A DNA stretch of 12,323 nucleotides from Betaproteobacteria bacterium (GTDB lineage Bacteria; Pseudomonadota; Gammaproteobacteria; Burkholderiales; SG8-39), in the NCBI GenBank assembly GCA_011391185.1, contig JAABRB010000072.1, positions 1-12,323 of the forward strand, written 5' to 3'. Under the pieces are notes generated by a model that was not told where the DNA came from, searched no databases, and saw only the letters and a program-made list of their open reading frames with translations. Positions 1 to 7,449 of the stretch are shown one piece after another. Made by a program: the position numbers and the translations under genes. How positions within the stretch are numbered: position 1 is the first letter of the stretch; each line of letters starts with the position of its first letter.

Positions 1-276
1 ATCGGCGTGACCGCTGCCCATGAGCGCGGTGAGTTCACGATGCACCACGCCCACGAACGCCTGGCCCGGCGTCAGGCTTCCTATGACATCCTCGCCGAGG
101 GCCTTTTCCTTCACCCGCGCGACGAAGTCGCGCACCACAGGAAGCGCGACGTCAGCCTCGAGCAACGCCATGCGAACCTCGCGCAGCGCCTCCTGGATGT
201 TGGTCTCGGTGAGACGCGCCTCGCCGCGCACGGTCTTCACGACGCGCGCGAGGCGCTGGGTCAGATTCTCAAGCAT
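1..276 (-). CDS. ffh: Signal recognition particle protein Ffh, N-terminal part (cut by window edge)
   Basis: Ffh is the GTPase of the bacterial signal recognition particle. With 4.5S RNA it binds signal sequences of nascent membrane proteins and hands the ribosome to FtsY at the membrane. The minus strand reads 92 codons in one open frame from an ATG at 276 to the window edge. It begins MLENLTQRLARVVKTVRGEA and continues with LTETNIQEALREVRMALLEA, DVALPVVRDF and GQAFVGVVHREL. This is the helical N domain that precedes the GTPase (G) domain; the P-loop and the methionine-rich M domain lie outside the window. The start is the family's usual one, although I see no good Shine-Dalgarno before it. 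The gene is divergent from the ypjD-like gene, with 117 bases between the two starts. The same ffh/ypjD/CorC-like grouping is known in Escherichia coli. Identification is firm. Confidence 0.93.
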   Translation of the reverse strand, partial: MLENLTQRLARVVKTVRGEARLTETNIQEALREVRMALLEADVALPVVRDFVARVKEKALGEDVIGSLTPGQAFVGVVHRELTALMGSGHAD

Positions 277-393
277 GGCAATACGCGCTCATCAAGGCAG
301 AGGATACAGATGAAAAGTCGGGGATGAACCGGCGCGGACGAACCGCCAGAGTCAAAGCGGGGGCCAACCGCGGATGCGATAATCTCCGCACCG

Positions 394-1233
394 ATGCGCG
401 CCATTTTACTCTACGCCCTGACCGTGCTCCTCTATGCCGCGCTGGCCGGTCATTTCTGGCGCACGCGCTGGCAGTCCGGCGAGGGGGCCGAGCGGCCCAT
501 GGCAGCGTGGGAGCGCTGGACGATACTCGTCGCGCTCGCGTTGCATTCGTTCCTCCTCTACGAAACCCTATTCGCGACGCCCATGCTGCGCTTCGGATTC
601 GGCCACGCGCTGTCGGCGACCCTCTGGCTCGCGGTACTCGTCTACTGGTTCGAGAACCTTTTTTATCGTCTCGAAGGGATGCAACCGCTCGTACTGGGCG
701 TCGCTGCCGCCTGCGTGCCGCTACCGGCGCTGTTTCCGGGTCTGGAGAGTCCGGCATATGCCCACACCGTCCAGTTCCGGATTCATCTCGCCCTGGCAAT
801 CGCCGCGTACAGCCTGCTCACGATCGCTGCGCTGCACGCCCTCCTGATGAGCCTGATCGAGAAGCGGCTGCACGGGCGCGGATTGGGCGATGAGCTCGCG
901 GGGCCGCTCGCGAGCCTGCCGCCGCTCCTGACGCTGGAAACCCTTCTTTTTCGAATTCTCGCGGCTGGCTTCGTGATGCTGACGCTCACGCTTGCGACCG
1001 GGGTCGCCTTCTCCGAGTCGCTTTTCGGCAAGGCGTTCCAGTTCAATCACAAGACCCTGTTCGCGGTGCTTTCATGGGCGATATTCGGCCTTCTGCTGGC
1101 GGGGCGTCATCTGTACGGTTGGCGCGGGCGCCGTGCGCTCCGCTGGACGATGGCCGGTTTCATCGTCCTGCTCCTCGCATACGTGGGCAGCCGCTTCGTC
1201 GTGGAGGTCATACTCGGACGCAGCCTGGCCTGA
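394..1233 (+). CDS. ypjD: CcsA/YpjD-type cytochrome c assembly family membrane protein
   Basis: This 279-residue protein is almost wholly hydrophobic, with about eight predicted membrane segments (near residues 2-20, 43-62, 70-90, 97-116, 128-152, 185-210, 218-240 and 248-272). It matches the cytochrome C assembly family (PF01578), in the YpjD branch found beside ffh. Visible family marks are a histidine in a helix at 131 (RIHLALAIAAYSLL), the pair H219-K220 (FNHKTLFAVLSW), and the closing RHLYGWRGRRAL followed by YVGSRFVVEVILGR. Histidines at such sites bind haem in true CcsA/CcmC proteins. I do not see the tryptophan-rich WWD-type loop those haem handlers carry, and no cytochrome c gene is nearby, so the role is unknown. 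The ATG at 394 is the first good start; it has no clear Shine-Dalgarno, but a GATAAT lies only 10 bases upstream (378-383). The CorC-like gene follows on the same strand. Confidence 0.88.
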   Translation: MRAILLYALTVLLYAALAGHFWRTRWQSGEGAERPMAAWERWTILVALALHSFLLYETLFATPMLRFGFGHALSATLWLAVLVYWFENLFYRLEGMQPLVLGVAAACVPLPALFPGLESPAYAHTVQFRIHLALAIAAYSLLTIAALHALLMSLIEKRLHGRGLGDELAGPLASLPPLLTLETLLFRILAAGFVMLTLTLATGVAFSESLFGKAFQFNHKTLFAVLSWAIFGLLLAGRHLYGWRGRRALRWTMAGFIVLLLAYVGSRFVVEVILGRSLA

Positions 1234-1300
1234 GCGCGGCGCTCCCCGCGATCGGGTGAATTCGGGCATACTGATTCGGTCCGATTCGCGCCCTCCCCGC

Positions 1301-2587
1301 TTGCAAGAGATTCCGTTAGCGACGCAGTTCGTCGCCCTCTTCGTCCTGCTGATTTTTTCGGGGCTCTTCTCGATCGCCGAGACGAGCATGATGGCGCTCA
1401 ACCGCTACCGGTTGCGCGCGATGGTCAAGCTGGGCAATCGCGCGGCGCGGCGCGTCTCGCAGCTCCTCGAGCGCACCGACCGACTGCTCGGCGTCATCCT
1501 GCTAGGCAACAATCTCGTCAACATCGGCGCGGCCACCCTGGCGAGCGTGATCACCATCAGCCTGTACGGCCAAAGCGAATTCGCACTGATGGTGAGTACC
1601 GCGACCGTGACGTTCGTCGTGTTGGTATTTTCCGAAATCACGCCCAAGGTCATCGGCGCGTCCTATCCGGAGCGCATCGCGCTGCCACTCGCATACGTGC
1701 TGGGGCCGTTGCTCAAGCTCCTCTATCCCATCGTCTGGTTCGTCAACCTTTTTTCGCTGGCGCTACTGTGGCTGCTCCGGTTCAAGCAGCCGGGCGGAGA
1801 CGCGCATCGGCTCACCCAGGAGGAGCTGCGCACGCTGGTTCTCGAGCACAGTCACTTCCTCCCCAAGAAGCACCAGTCGATCCTGGTCAATCTGTTCGAC
1901 CTCGAGCGCCTCACGATCGAGGACGCCATGACCCCGCGCGCGCGGATCGAGGCAATCGACCTGGACGCCCCCGCCGAAACGCTCCTCGGTCAGCTCACGA
2001 CGAGCTACCACACCCGGTTGGTCGCATTCCGCGGCGAACTCGACAACGTCGTCGGCATCGTGCACCTGCGGCGCGCCATCACCGCGCTGACCGGGGGAGC
2101 GCTCGACAAGCAGGCGCTCGACGAAGTGATCACAAAGCCCTATTTCGTGCCCGCCGACACGCCGGCGCTCGCGCAGCTGCAGTATTTCCAGGAGAACCGG
2201 CAGCGCCTTGCCCTCGTGGTTGACGAATACGGGGACCTGCTGGGTCTCCTGACTCTCGAGGACATCATCGAGGAGATCATCGGGGAGTTCACGACATCGG
2301 CACCGCTGCGCGCCTCCGGTGTCGAGTGGAGCGCCGAGGACTCCGTCCTGGTGGAGGGTTCGAGCTCGCTGCGCGAACTCAATCGGAAGCTCGGGCTCGC
2401 CTTCCCCCTGGACGGCCCCAAGACCCTCAACGGGCTCATCCTCGAGCACTTCCAGGACATTCCGGAGGCCGGGGTCAGCCTGAAGATCCACGATGTCCCG
2501 ATGGAGGTGGTCCGGACCCAGGACCGGGTGGTGAAGACCGTCCGGCTATTCAAGCCTGGCAAGAAAACGACGACCCCGCCCGCGTAA
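1301..2587 (+). CDS. CNNM/CBS/CorC_HlyC-domain membrane protein (CorB/CorC-like, putative Mg/Co transport)
   Basis: From a TTG at 1301 the protein has 428 residues, the usual family length. The order is a DUF21/CNNM membrane domain (about 5-190, with SIAETSMMALNRYRLR near 24-39 and FSEITPK at 110-116), a CBS pair (about 205-330, opening at EDAMTPR and including VVDEYGDLLGLLTLEDII near 306-323), and a CorC_HlyC domain (about 335-420). Relatives (E. coli YfjD/CorB, CorC) are linked to magnesium and cobalt movement; the substrate cannot be read from sequence. The CBS pair may bind adenine nucleotides. The start is uncertain: no ATG lies before the membrane domain, and neither TTG 1301 nor the in-frame GTG at 1256 has a Shine-Dalgarno. 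TTG 1301 is preferred because homologues start just before a similar 'IPL...' segment. The open frame running back to 992 lies inside the previous gene and is not coding. The gene sits 67 bases after ypjD, probably in one operon. Confidence 0.88.
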   Translation: MQEIPLATQFVALFVLLIFSGLFSIAETSMMALNRYRLRAMVKLGNRAARRVSQLLERTDRLLGVILLGNNLVNIGAATLASVITISLYGQSEFALMVSTATVTFVVLVFSEITPKVIGASYPERIALPLAYVLGPLLKLLYPIVWFVNLFSLALLWLLRFKQPGGDAHRLTQEELRTLVLEHSHFLPKKHQSILVNLFDLERLTIEDAMTPRARIEAIDLDAPAETLLGQLTTSYHTRLVAFRGELDNVVGIVHLRRAITALTGGALDKQALDEVITKPYFVPADTPALAQLQYFQENRQRLALVVDEYGDLLGLLTLEDIIEEIIGEFTTSAPLRASGVEWSAEDSVLVEGSSSLRELNRKLGLAFPLDGPKTLNGLILEHFQDIPEAGVSLKIHDVPMEVVRTQDRVVKTVRLFKPGKKTTTPPA

Positions 2588-2667
2588 CCGGGTTCAGGTC
2601 TCCGCGACTTCTGTCTCGGAACCGAAAAATGTTGGCTCGTCATGACCTTAGGTGTGAAACTTTAGGC

Positions 2668-2696
2668 TTTACAGTGCTAGTGGCGCGGTGCATGAT
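2668..2696 (+). promoter_or_regulatory. Candidate sigma-70 promoter for pilB
   Basis: TTTACA at 2668-2673 (5 of 6 with the -35 consensus) and CATGAT at 2691-2696 (4 of 6 with the -10 consensus) are 17 bases apart, the ideal spacing. Transcription would begin near 2703, about 66 bases before the pilB ATG. It lies in the 181-base gap after the CorC-like gene, where a promoter for pilBC is expected. Sequence match only. Confidence 0.45.
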
Positions 2697-2703
2697 TTCC
2701 CGT

Positions 2704-2723
2704 CCCTGCCGCGACCGGCGGGG
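2704..2723 (+). other. Stem-loop in the pilB leader
   Basis: CCCTGCCG (2704-2711) pairs with CGGCGGGG (2716-2723) to form eight pairs, one of them a U-G wobble, around the four-base loop CGAC. Four T's follow at 2728-2731 after the spacer AGCG. If the candidate promoter is right, this hairpin would form the very 5' end of the pilB message. It could stabilise the RNA or act as a weak attenuator; the T run is too short and too far away for a convincing terminator. Confidence 0.4.
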
Positions 2724-2768
2724 AGCGTTTTCCCTACACCGACTCTTATTCGAATCGCGGCCAAATAG

Positions 2769-4481
2769 ATGGCGGTCAACCCCAGTCTCGGCGCCCTGAG
2801 CGGCCTCGCCCGTGCCCTTGTCCAGCACGGACAGTTGTCCGAGCCCGCGGCCATGGAACTCCAGAAGCACGCGCGCGAGACCGGATCGGGGTTCATCGAG
2901 GAAGTCGTGCGCAGTCGCCGCATGTCCCCGGCGGACATTGCGGAGTTCTGCGCCTACACGTTCGGCCTGCCGCTGCTCGACCTCGATTCGGTGGACCCGA
3001 CCCAGTTTCCGATCGAACTTGTCGATCGCAAGCTCATGCAGACGCGCCGCATTCTGCCGCTGCGCAAGCGCGGCAATCGTCTCGCGGTCGCGATCTCGGA
3101 CCCCTCCAATACCCAGGCGCTCGACGAAGTCAAGTTCCAGACCTCGATGTCGATCGAGCCGATCCTCGTCGAAGTGGAAAAGCTGGAGGCCGTGCTTGCG
3201 CGTGTCCTCGACCGGTCCGACACCACGCTGAAGCAGCTGATCGATGACGACCTATCGCTCGAATTCGCGGACCCGGACCAGGAGTCGCAGTCGGACGCCT
3301 CCGCCGCTGATGTTGACGACGCGCCGGTGGTCAAGTTCATCCAGAAAGTGATGCTGGATGCGATAAACGAGGGGGCGTCGGACATCCACTTCGAACCCTA
3401 CGAGAAGTTTTACCGTATCCGCCTCCGGGTCGATGGCGATCTTCGCGAGATCAGCCAGCCGCCGCTCGTGCTCAAGGAGAAGATCGCCTCGCGAATCAAG
3501 GTGATCTCCAGGCTCGACATCTCCGAAAAGCGCGTGCCCCAGGACGGCCGCATGAAACTCGTCCTCTCGAAGAGCCGGGCCATCGACTTCCGGGTGAGCA
3601 CGCTCCCCACCCTGCACGGCGAGAAGCTCGTGCTGCGAATTCTCGATCCGTCGAGCGCGATGCTCGGAATCGAGGCGTTAGGCTACGAGCCCGATCAGAA
3701 GGAGACGCTGATCGAGGCCATCAACCGTCCCTACGGGATGATTCTCGTGACCGGGCCGACCGGAAGCGGCAAGACGGTGTCGCTGTACACCTTTCTGAAC
3801 ATGCTCAACAAGCCGGGCGTGAACATCTCGACCGCGGAAGATCCGGCCGAGATCAACATGGCGGGCATCAACCAGGTGAACATCAACGACAAGGTCGGGT
3901 TGACGTTCGCCACAGCGCTGCGCTCGTTTCTGCGCCAGGATCCGGACGTGATCATGGTCGGCGAGATTCGCGATCTCGAGACCGCCGAAATCGCGGTCAA
4001 GGCCGCGCAAACCGGGCACATGGTGCTGTCGACCCTGCACACGAACGACGCGCCGAGCACGCTCACACGCCTGATCAACATGGGGGTGCCGGGATACAAC
4101 ATCGCTTCCAGCATCATCGTCATCACCGCGCAGCGCCTCGCGCGCCGCCTGTGCGCATGCAAGCAGCCGATGGAGATCCCCTACGAAGGGCTCATCAACG
4201 CCGGTTTTCGCGACGACGAGCTGGATGGCGCCTGGAAGCCCTACGGACCGGCCGGCTGCGAACATTGCAAGGGTTCGGGATACAAGGGACGGGTCGGCAT
4301 CTACCAGGTGATGCCGATCTCGGAGGAGATGAGCCGGCTGATCATGCGCGGAGGCAACGCGATCGAGATTGGCGAGCAGTCGCAACTCGAGGGTGTGCGG
4401 GACCTTCGCCTGTCCGGCCTCCTCAAAGTCAGGCAGGGCATGACTTCGCTGGAAGAAGTCATGGCCGTCACGAACGAGTAA
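2769..4481 (+). CDS. pilB: Type IV pilus assembly ATPase PilB
   Basis: PilB is the cytoplasmic hexameric ATPase that drives pilus extension by working on the membrane protein PilC. The 570 residues have the family layout: an N-terminal T2SSE_N/MshEN-type domain (about 10-150), a linker with an acidic stretch (near 155-180), the N2 domain with NEGASDIHFEPYE, and the ATPase core. The Walker A motif GPTGSGKT is at 329-336, the catalytic-glutamate region with AEDPAEINMAGINQVN follows, GEIRD (Walker B region) is at 398-402 and the histidine box STLHTNDAPST comes next. Cysteines at 462, 464, 497 and 500 (CxC and CxxC) form the zinc site that marks PilB rather than the retraction ATPase PilT. The ATG at 2769 fits homologues but has a weak Shine-Dalgarno. 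pilC follows after 27 bases. No residue needed for activity appears to be missing. Confidence 0.97.
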   Translation: MAVNPSLGALSGLARALVQHGQLSEPAAMELQKHARETGSGFIEEVVRSRRMSPADIAEFCAYTFGLPLLDLDSVDPTQFPIELVDRKLMQTRRILPLRKRGNRLAVAISDPSNTQALDEVKFQTSMSIEPILVEVEKLEAVLARVLDRSDTTLKQLIDDDLSLEFADPDQESQSDASAADVDDAPVVKFIQKVMLDAINEGASDIHFEPYEKFYRIRLRVDGDLREISQPPLVLKEKIASRIKVISRLDISEKRVPQDGRMKLVLSKSRAIDFRVSTLPTLHGEKLVLRILDPSSAMLGIEALGYEPDQKETLIEAINRPYGMILVTGPTGSGKTVSLYTFLNMLNKPGVNISTAEDPAEINMAGINQVNINDKVGLTFATALRSFLRQDPDVIMVGEIRDLETAEIAVKAAQTGHMVLSTLHTNDAPSTLTRLINMGVPGYNIASSIIVITAQRLARRLCACKQPMEIPYEGLINAGFRDDELDGAWKPYGPAGCEHCKGSGYKGRVGIYQVMPISEEMSRLIMRGGNAIEIGEQSQLEGVRDLRLSGLLKVRQGMTSLEEVMAVTNE

Positions 4482-4508
4482 TAGAGAAAATCGCACGAGG
4501 GAGTCAAT

Positions 4509-5747
4509 ATGGCAACCGCATCGGCAGCAGCAGCAGCAGCGAGAAAGAGCGCCGTCAAGGAATCGATGTACTTCTGGGAAGGAAGGGATCGGTCCGGAAA
4601 GATCGTCAAGGGCGAGATGCGCGCCAGCGGTCTGAACGTCGTGAACGCCACGTTGCGCCGCCAGGGCGTCAACCCCACGAAGGTGAAGAAGCAGCGCCTT
4701 TCGGGCGGGAGCCGAATCACCGAGAAGGACATCGCGCTCTTTACCCGCCAGCTTGCGACGATGATGAAATCCGGGGTGCCGCTGCTCCAGGCGTTCGACA
4801 TCGTCGGCAAGGGGCACGCGAATCCGCGCGTCGCGAAGCTCCTCATGGACGTCAAGACCGAGGTCGAGACCGGATCGTCGCTGGCGGCCGCGTTCCGCAA
4901 GTTTCCGCTCTACTTCGATGCCCTGTTCTGCAACCTGGTACAGGCCGGTGAGCAGGCGGGTATTCTCGAGACGCTGCTGGATCGCCTCGCCACCTACAAG
5001 GAGAAGATTCTCGCGATCAAGAGCAAGATCAAGGCGGCGATGTTCTACCCGGTCGCGATCATCGTGGTCTCGTTCATCATCACGGCGGTTATCATGATCT
5101 TCGTGATTCCCGCGTTCAAGGAGGTATTCAAGAGTTTCGGTGCGGACCTGCCGGCGCCAACGCTCGTCGTGATGGGTATCTCGGACTTCTTTGTCCAGTA
5201 CTGGTATCTGATCTTCGGAATTCTGTTCGGTGGGGTATACGGCTTTTTTGCGCTATGGAAGCGCTCGGTGGCGGTCCAGATCTACATGGATCGGCTGCTT
5301 CTCAAGATGCCGATCTTCGGGAGTATCATCCGCAAGTCGGTGATCGCGCGCTGGACGCGCACGCTGTCCACGATGTTTGCCGCTGGCGTGCCGCTCGTGG
5401 AGGCACTCGATTCGGTCGGTGGCGCTTCGGGAAATTACGTCTACTCGCACGCCACCAAGCGGGTGCAGCAGGAAGTGAGCACCGGCACCAGCCTTACCGT
5501 CGCCATGCAGAACACCAACGTCTTCCCGAGCATGGTGATCCAGATGACGCAGATCGGCGAGGAGTCCGGCGCGCTCGACAATATGCTCAGCAAGGTCGCC
5601 GACTTCTTCGAACAGGAGGTCGACGATGCGGTGGAAGGGCTGTCCAGCCTCATGGAACCGGTCATCATGGTCGTGCTCGGGACGCTGATCGGGGGCATGG
5701 TGGTCGCGATGTACCTGCCGATCTTCAAGCTCGGCCAGGCCATCTAG
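4509..5747 (+). CDS. pilC: Type IV pilus inner-membrane platform protein PilC
   Basis: PilC (GspF family) is the inner-membrane platform on which PilB acts to push pilin subunits into the growing fibre. The 412-residue protein carries two T2SSF repeats: the first near 78-201, opening FTRQLATMMKSGVPLLQAFD, and the second near 280-402, opening RWTRTLSTMFAAGVPLVEAL. Membrane segments lie at about 181-201 (FYPVAIIVVSFIITAVIMIF), 231-250 and 381-401. The ATG at 4509 is well supported by GAGGGAG seven bases upstream, the best Shine-Dalgarno in the window. The first dozen residues are a poly-alanine tract built largely on a GCA repeat (4524-4538), absent from the usual description of the family and probably disordered. 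The gene follows pilB closely and ends 16 bases before a strong intrinsic terminator, so pilB and pilC form one transcription unit. Confidence 0.97.
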   Translation: MATASAAAAAARKSAVKESMYFWEGRDRSGKIVKGEMRASGLNVVNATLRRQGVNPTKVKKQRLSGGSRITEKDIALFTRQLATMMKSGVPLLQAFDIVGKGHANPRVAKLLMDVKTEVETGSSLAAAFRKFPLYFDALFCNLVQAGEQAGILETLLDRLATYKEKILAIKSKIKAAMFYPVAIIVVSFIITAVIMIFVIPAFKEVFKSFGADLPAPTLVVMGISDFFVQYWYLIFGILFGGVYGFFALWKRSVAVQIYMDRLLLKMPIFGSIIRKSVIARWTRTLSTMFAAGVPLVEALDSVGGASGNYVYSHATKRVQQEVSTGTSLTVAMQNTNVFPSMVIQMTQIGEESGALDNMLSKVADFFEQEVDDAVEGLSSLMEPVIMVVLGTLIGGMVVAMYLPIFKLGQAI

Positions 5748-5763
5748 GACGGATCGATCAACT

Positions 5764-5797
5764 GGGGTTGCAGGCCTTGCCTGCAACCCCTTTTTTT
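5764..5797 (+). terminator. Strong rho-independent terminator after pilC
   Basis: GGGGTTGCAGGC (5764-5775) and GCCTGCAACCCC (5779-5790) are perfect reverse complements: a 12-pair stem closed by the loop CTT. Seven T's follow at once (5791-5797). It begins 16 bases after the pilC stop. This is a textbook intrinsic terminator on the plus strand; the minus strand lacks a matching T run after the stem, so it works one way. Confidence 0.96.
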
Positions 5798-5913
5798 GAT
5801 TTGCGAGCACATGCAACGCTGCATCACCCCGACTACCCCGTTCGATCACGCACGTCTTGGTGGACCGGTCCGGGTGACGGGGCTGAATTCCTGAACGGCG
5901 GATCACGGCCGAT

Positions 5914-6768
5914 ATGCTTTCCGTCCATCTGGATCCATTGCTATTCACAGCGATCAGCCTCGTCGTCGGCCTGGCCATCGGCAGTTTCCTGAACGTGGTG
6001 ATCTACCGCCTGCCCAAGATGATGGAGCAGGAGTGGCGCGAGCAATGTGCCGAGCTGCACGGGGGCGCTCCACCCGCTGCGCCCAGGTTCAACCTCGCAA
6101 CACCCCCCTCGTCCTGCCCGGCATGCGCGCGCCGAATCCGCGCGATCGAGAACGTCCCGATTCTTTCGTATCTGGCGCTGCGTGGGAAATGCGCCGGTTG
6201 CGGCGCCCGGATCAGCCCGCGCTATCCGATCGTGGAACTCGTCGCCGGCGTTGCCGCGGCCTACGCTGCGTGGCGCTTCGGACCCGGATGGGCCGCGTTT
6301 GCCGCGATGCTCTTCCTGTGGTGCATGATCGCGCTGGCATTCATCGACTTCGATACGCAGCTCCTGCCCGATTCCATCACGCTGCCGCTGCTGTGGGTCG
6401 GACTGCTTCTCAACGCGCGCGGCACATTCGTTGACTTGCAGTCCGCGGTGATCGGCGCAGCGGCCGGCTACCTTGTGCTCTGGTCGGTCTACTGGGGATT
6501 CAAGCTCCTGACCGGCAAGGAAGGGATGGGGTTCGGAGATTTCAAGCTTCTCGCGGCAATCGGAGCGTGGTTCGGCTGGAAGATGCTGCCGCTCGTCATC
6601 CTCCTCTCGTCATTCGTCGGCGCCGGGGTCGGTATCGTGCTGATCGTGCTTGCGCGTCGCGGTCGCGAGGTACCGATGCCTTTCGGTCCGTACCTGGCCG
6701 CGGCCGGCGTGATCGCGCTCTTCTGGGGCAGTACGCTTGTCGACTACTACCTCGGACTCGTCCTGTGA
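5914..6768 (+). CDS. pilD: Prepilin peptidase / N-methyltransferase PilD
   Basis: PilD is an inner-membrane aspartic protease that cuts the leader of prepilins (and type II pseudopilins) and methylates the new N-terminus. The 284 residues open with a membrane helix ending GSFLNVVIYRLPK. The cytoplasmic methylase loop follows with its zinc-type cysteines C68-x2-C71 and C93-x2-C96. The protease core holds IDFDTQLLPD (D145, D147) and GMGFGDFKLL (D209); the GxGD aspartate and one of the first pair are the catalytic residues of the family. Length matches full bifunctional PilD enzymes, so it is not a short protease-only form. The ATG at 5914 fits homologues; its Shine-Dalgarno is weak. It is separated from pilC by a terminator and 166 bases, so it needs its own promoter, which I could not find. 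The stop overlaps the coaE start by four bases (GTGA). Confidence 0.96.
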   Translation: MLSVHLDPLLFTAISLVVGLAIGSFLNVVIYRLPKMMEQEWREQCAELHGGAPPAAPRFNLATPPSSCPACARRIRAIENVPILSYLALRGKCAGCGARISPRYPIVELVAGVAAAYAAWRFGPGWAAFAAMLFLWCMIALAFIDFDTQLLPDSITLPLLWVGLLLNARGTFVDLQSAVIGAAAGYLVLWSVYWGFKLLTGKEGMGFGDFKLLAAIGAWFGWKMLPLVILLSSFVGAGVGIVLIVLARRGREVPMPFGPYLAAAGVIALFWGSTLVDYYLGLVL

Positions 6769-7373
6769 CGCCCTTCCGGGTCGGGCTCACTGGCGGCATC
6801 GGCAGCGGCAAGTCCACGGCGGCCGAACTGTTCTCCCGGCGCGGCGCCGAGGTCATCGATGCCGACCAGCTCGCGCACGATCTGACTGCGCCGGACGGCG
6901 CCGCAATCGAGTCGATACGCGCGCGGTTCGGCCCCGAATACATAGACCGGCTCGGCGCGCTGGATCGCGAGCGCATGCGCGGCAAGGTATTTTCCGACGC
7001 AAACGCCAAGTCGCAGCTCGAGTCGATTCTGCACCCGATGATCCGCGCCGAGGCGGATCGACGCGCAGCGCTTGCGTCGAGCCCATACGTCATCCTGATG
7101 ATTCCGCTGCTCATCGAGACCGGGGAGCCCCATGCCCGCTGCGACCGGGTGTTGGTGGTCGATTGTCCCGAGCCGGTGCAGATCGAGCGCGTGATGGCGC
7201 GTAGCGGGCTCGCGCGCGACGCGGTCGAGGCAATCATCGCCGCCCAGACATCACGAACCGAGCGCCTGCGTCATGCCGACGATGTCATCGACAACGGCGG
7301 GGCGCCCGAGAAACTGCGGCCCCAGGTCGATGCGCTGCACACCCGCTATGTAGCGCTCGCGCGGAAGCAATGA
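6765..7373 (+). CDS. coaE: Dephospho-CoA kinase CoaE
   Basis: CoaE phosphorylates the 3'-hydroxyl of dephospho-CoA using ATP, the last step of coenzyme A synthesis, in the cytoplasm. From a GTG at 6765 the protein has 202 residues, normal for the family. The P-loop GGIGSGKS is at 10-17, followed by VIDADQLAHDL (the DxD substrate region), the LHPMIRAEA segment, IPLLIE (near 112-117) and the lid region QIERVMARSGL. The start is fixed by homology: it lies two residues before the conserved FRVGLTGG strand and overlaps the pilD stop as GTGA, which suggests translational coupling. The longer open frame back to 6567 lies inside pilD and is not coding. The pilD-coaE pairing is common in Proteobacteria; no direct functional tie between pilus maturation and CoA is known to me. 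Confidence 0.96.
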   Translation: MTPFRVGLTGGIGSGKSTAAELFSRRGAEVIDADQLAHDLTAPDGAAIESIRARFGPEYIDRLGALDRERMRGKVFSDANAKSQLESILHPMIRAEADRRAALASSPYVILMIPLLIETGEPHARCDRVLVVDCPEPVQIERVMARSGLARDAVEAIIAAQTSRTERLRHADDVIDNGGAPEKLRPQVDALHTRYVALARKQ

Positions 7374-7406
7374 CAAATGGCGATTGCGGGCAACGGAGTC
7401 GTCGTG

Positions 7407-7435
7407 TTGTCAACGTGTGACGAATCGGGGAGAAT
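7407..7435 (+). promoter_or_regulatory. Candidate sigma-70 promoter for zapD-yacG
   Basis: TTGTCA at 7407-7412 (5 of 6 with the -35 consensus) and GAGAAT at 7430-7435 (4 of 6 with the -10 consensus) are 17 bases apart. Transcription would begin near 7442, about 27 bases before the zapD GTG. The -10 lies inside a perfect inverted repeat (7428-7449), which would suit an operator. Evidence is the sequence match alone. Confidence 0.35.
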
Positions 7436-7449
7436 CCAGCGATTCTCCC
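7428..7449 (+). repeat. Perfect 9-bp inverted repeat in front of zapD
   Basis: GGGAGAATC (7428-7436) and GATTCTCCC (7441-7449) are exact reverse complements with CAGC between them. It lies in the 95-base gap between coaE and zapD and ends 19 bases before the zapD GTG. No T run follows, so it is not an intrinsic terminator. It overlaps the candidate -10 and start point of transcription and sits just before a GAGAGG (7450-7455) that may serve as the Shine-Dalgarno. It could be a DNA-binding site or an RNA hairpin. Confidence 0.6.

Noticed and set aside
992..1300. In-frame upstream extension of the CorC-like gene into ypjD
   Set aside because: The added residues are arginine- and serine-rich shadow sequence of ypjD, and the family begins just before the first membrane segment.
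2651..2673. Possible CRP-type site (TGTGA half-site) before pilB
   Set aside because: Only one half-site is present; the partner half is not at the required spacing.
2680..2698. Possible sigma-54 promoter (TGGCGCG...ATGA) before pilB
   Set aside because: The -24 element is fair, but the -12 element reads ATGA instead of TTGC, losing the required GC; sigma-70 fits the same stretch better.
3678..4817. A 379-codon open frame on the minus strand across pilB and pilC
   Set aside because: It lies antisense to two certain genes, has no recognisable domain, and is rich in H, R, D and L as expected for the reverse frame of G+C-rich coding DNA.
5811..5871. Short palindromes ATGCA-ACGC-TGCAT and GGACCGGTCC before pilD
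   Set aside because: Both are short, with no promoter elements around them; I could not support a regulatory site.
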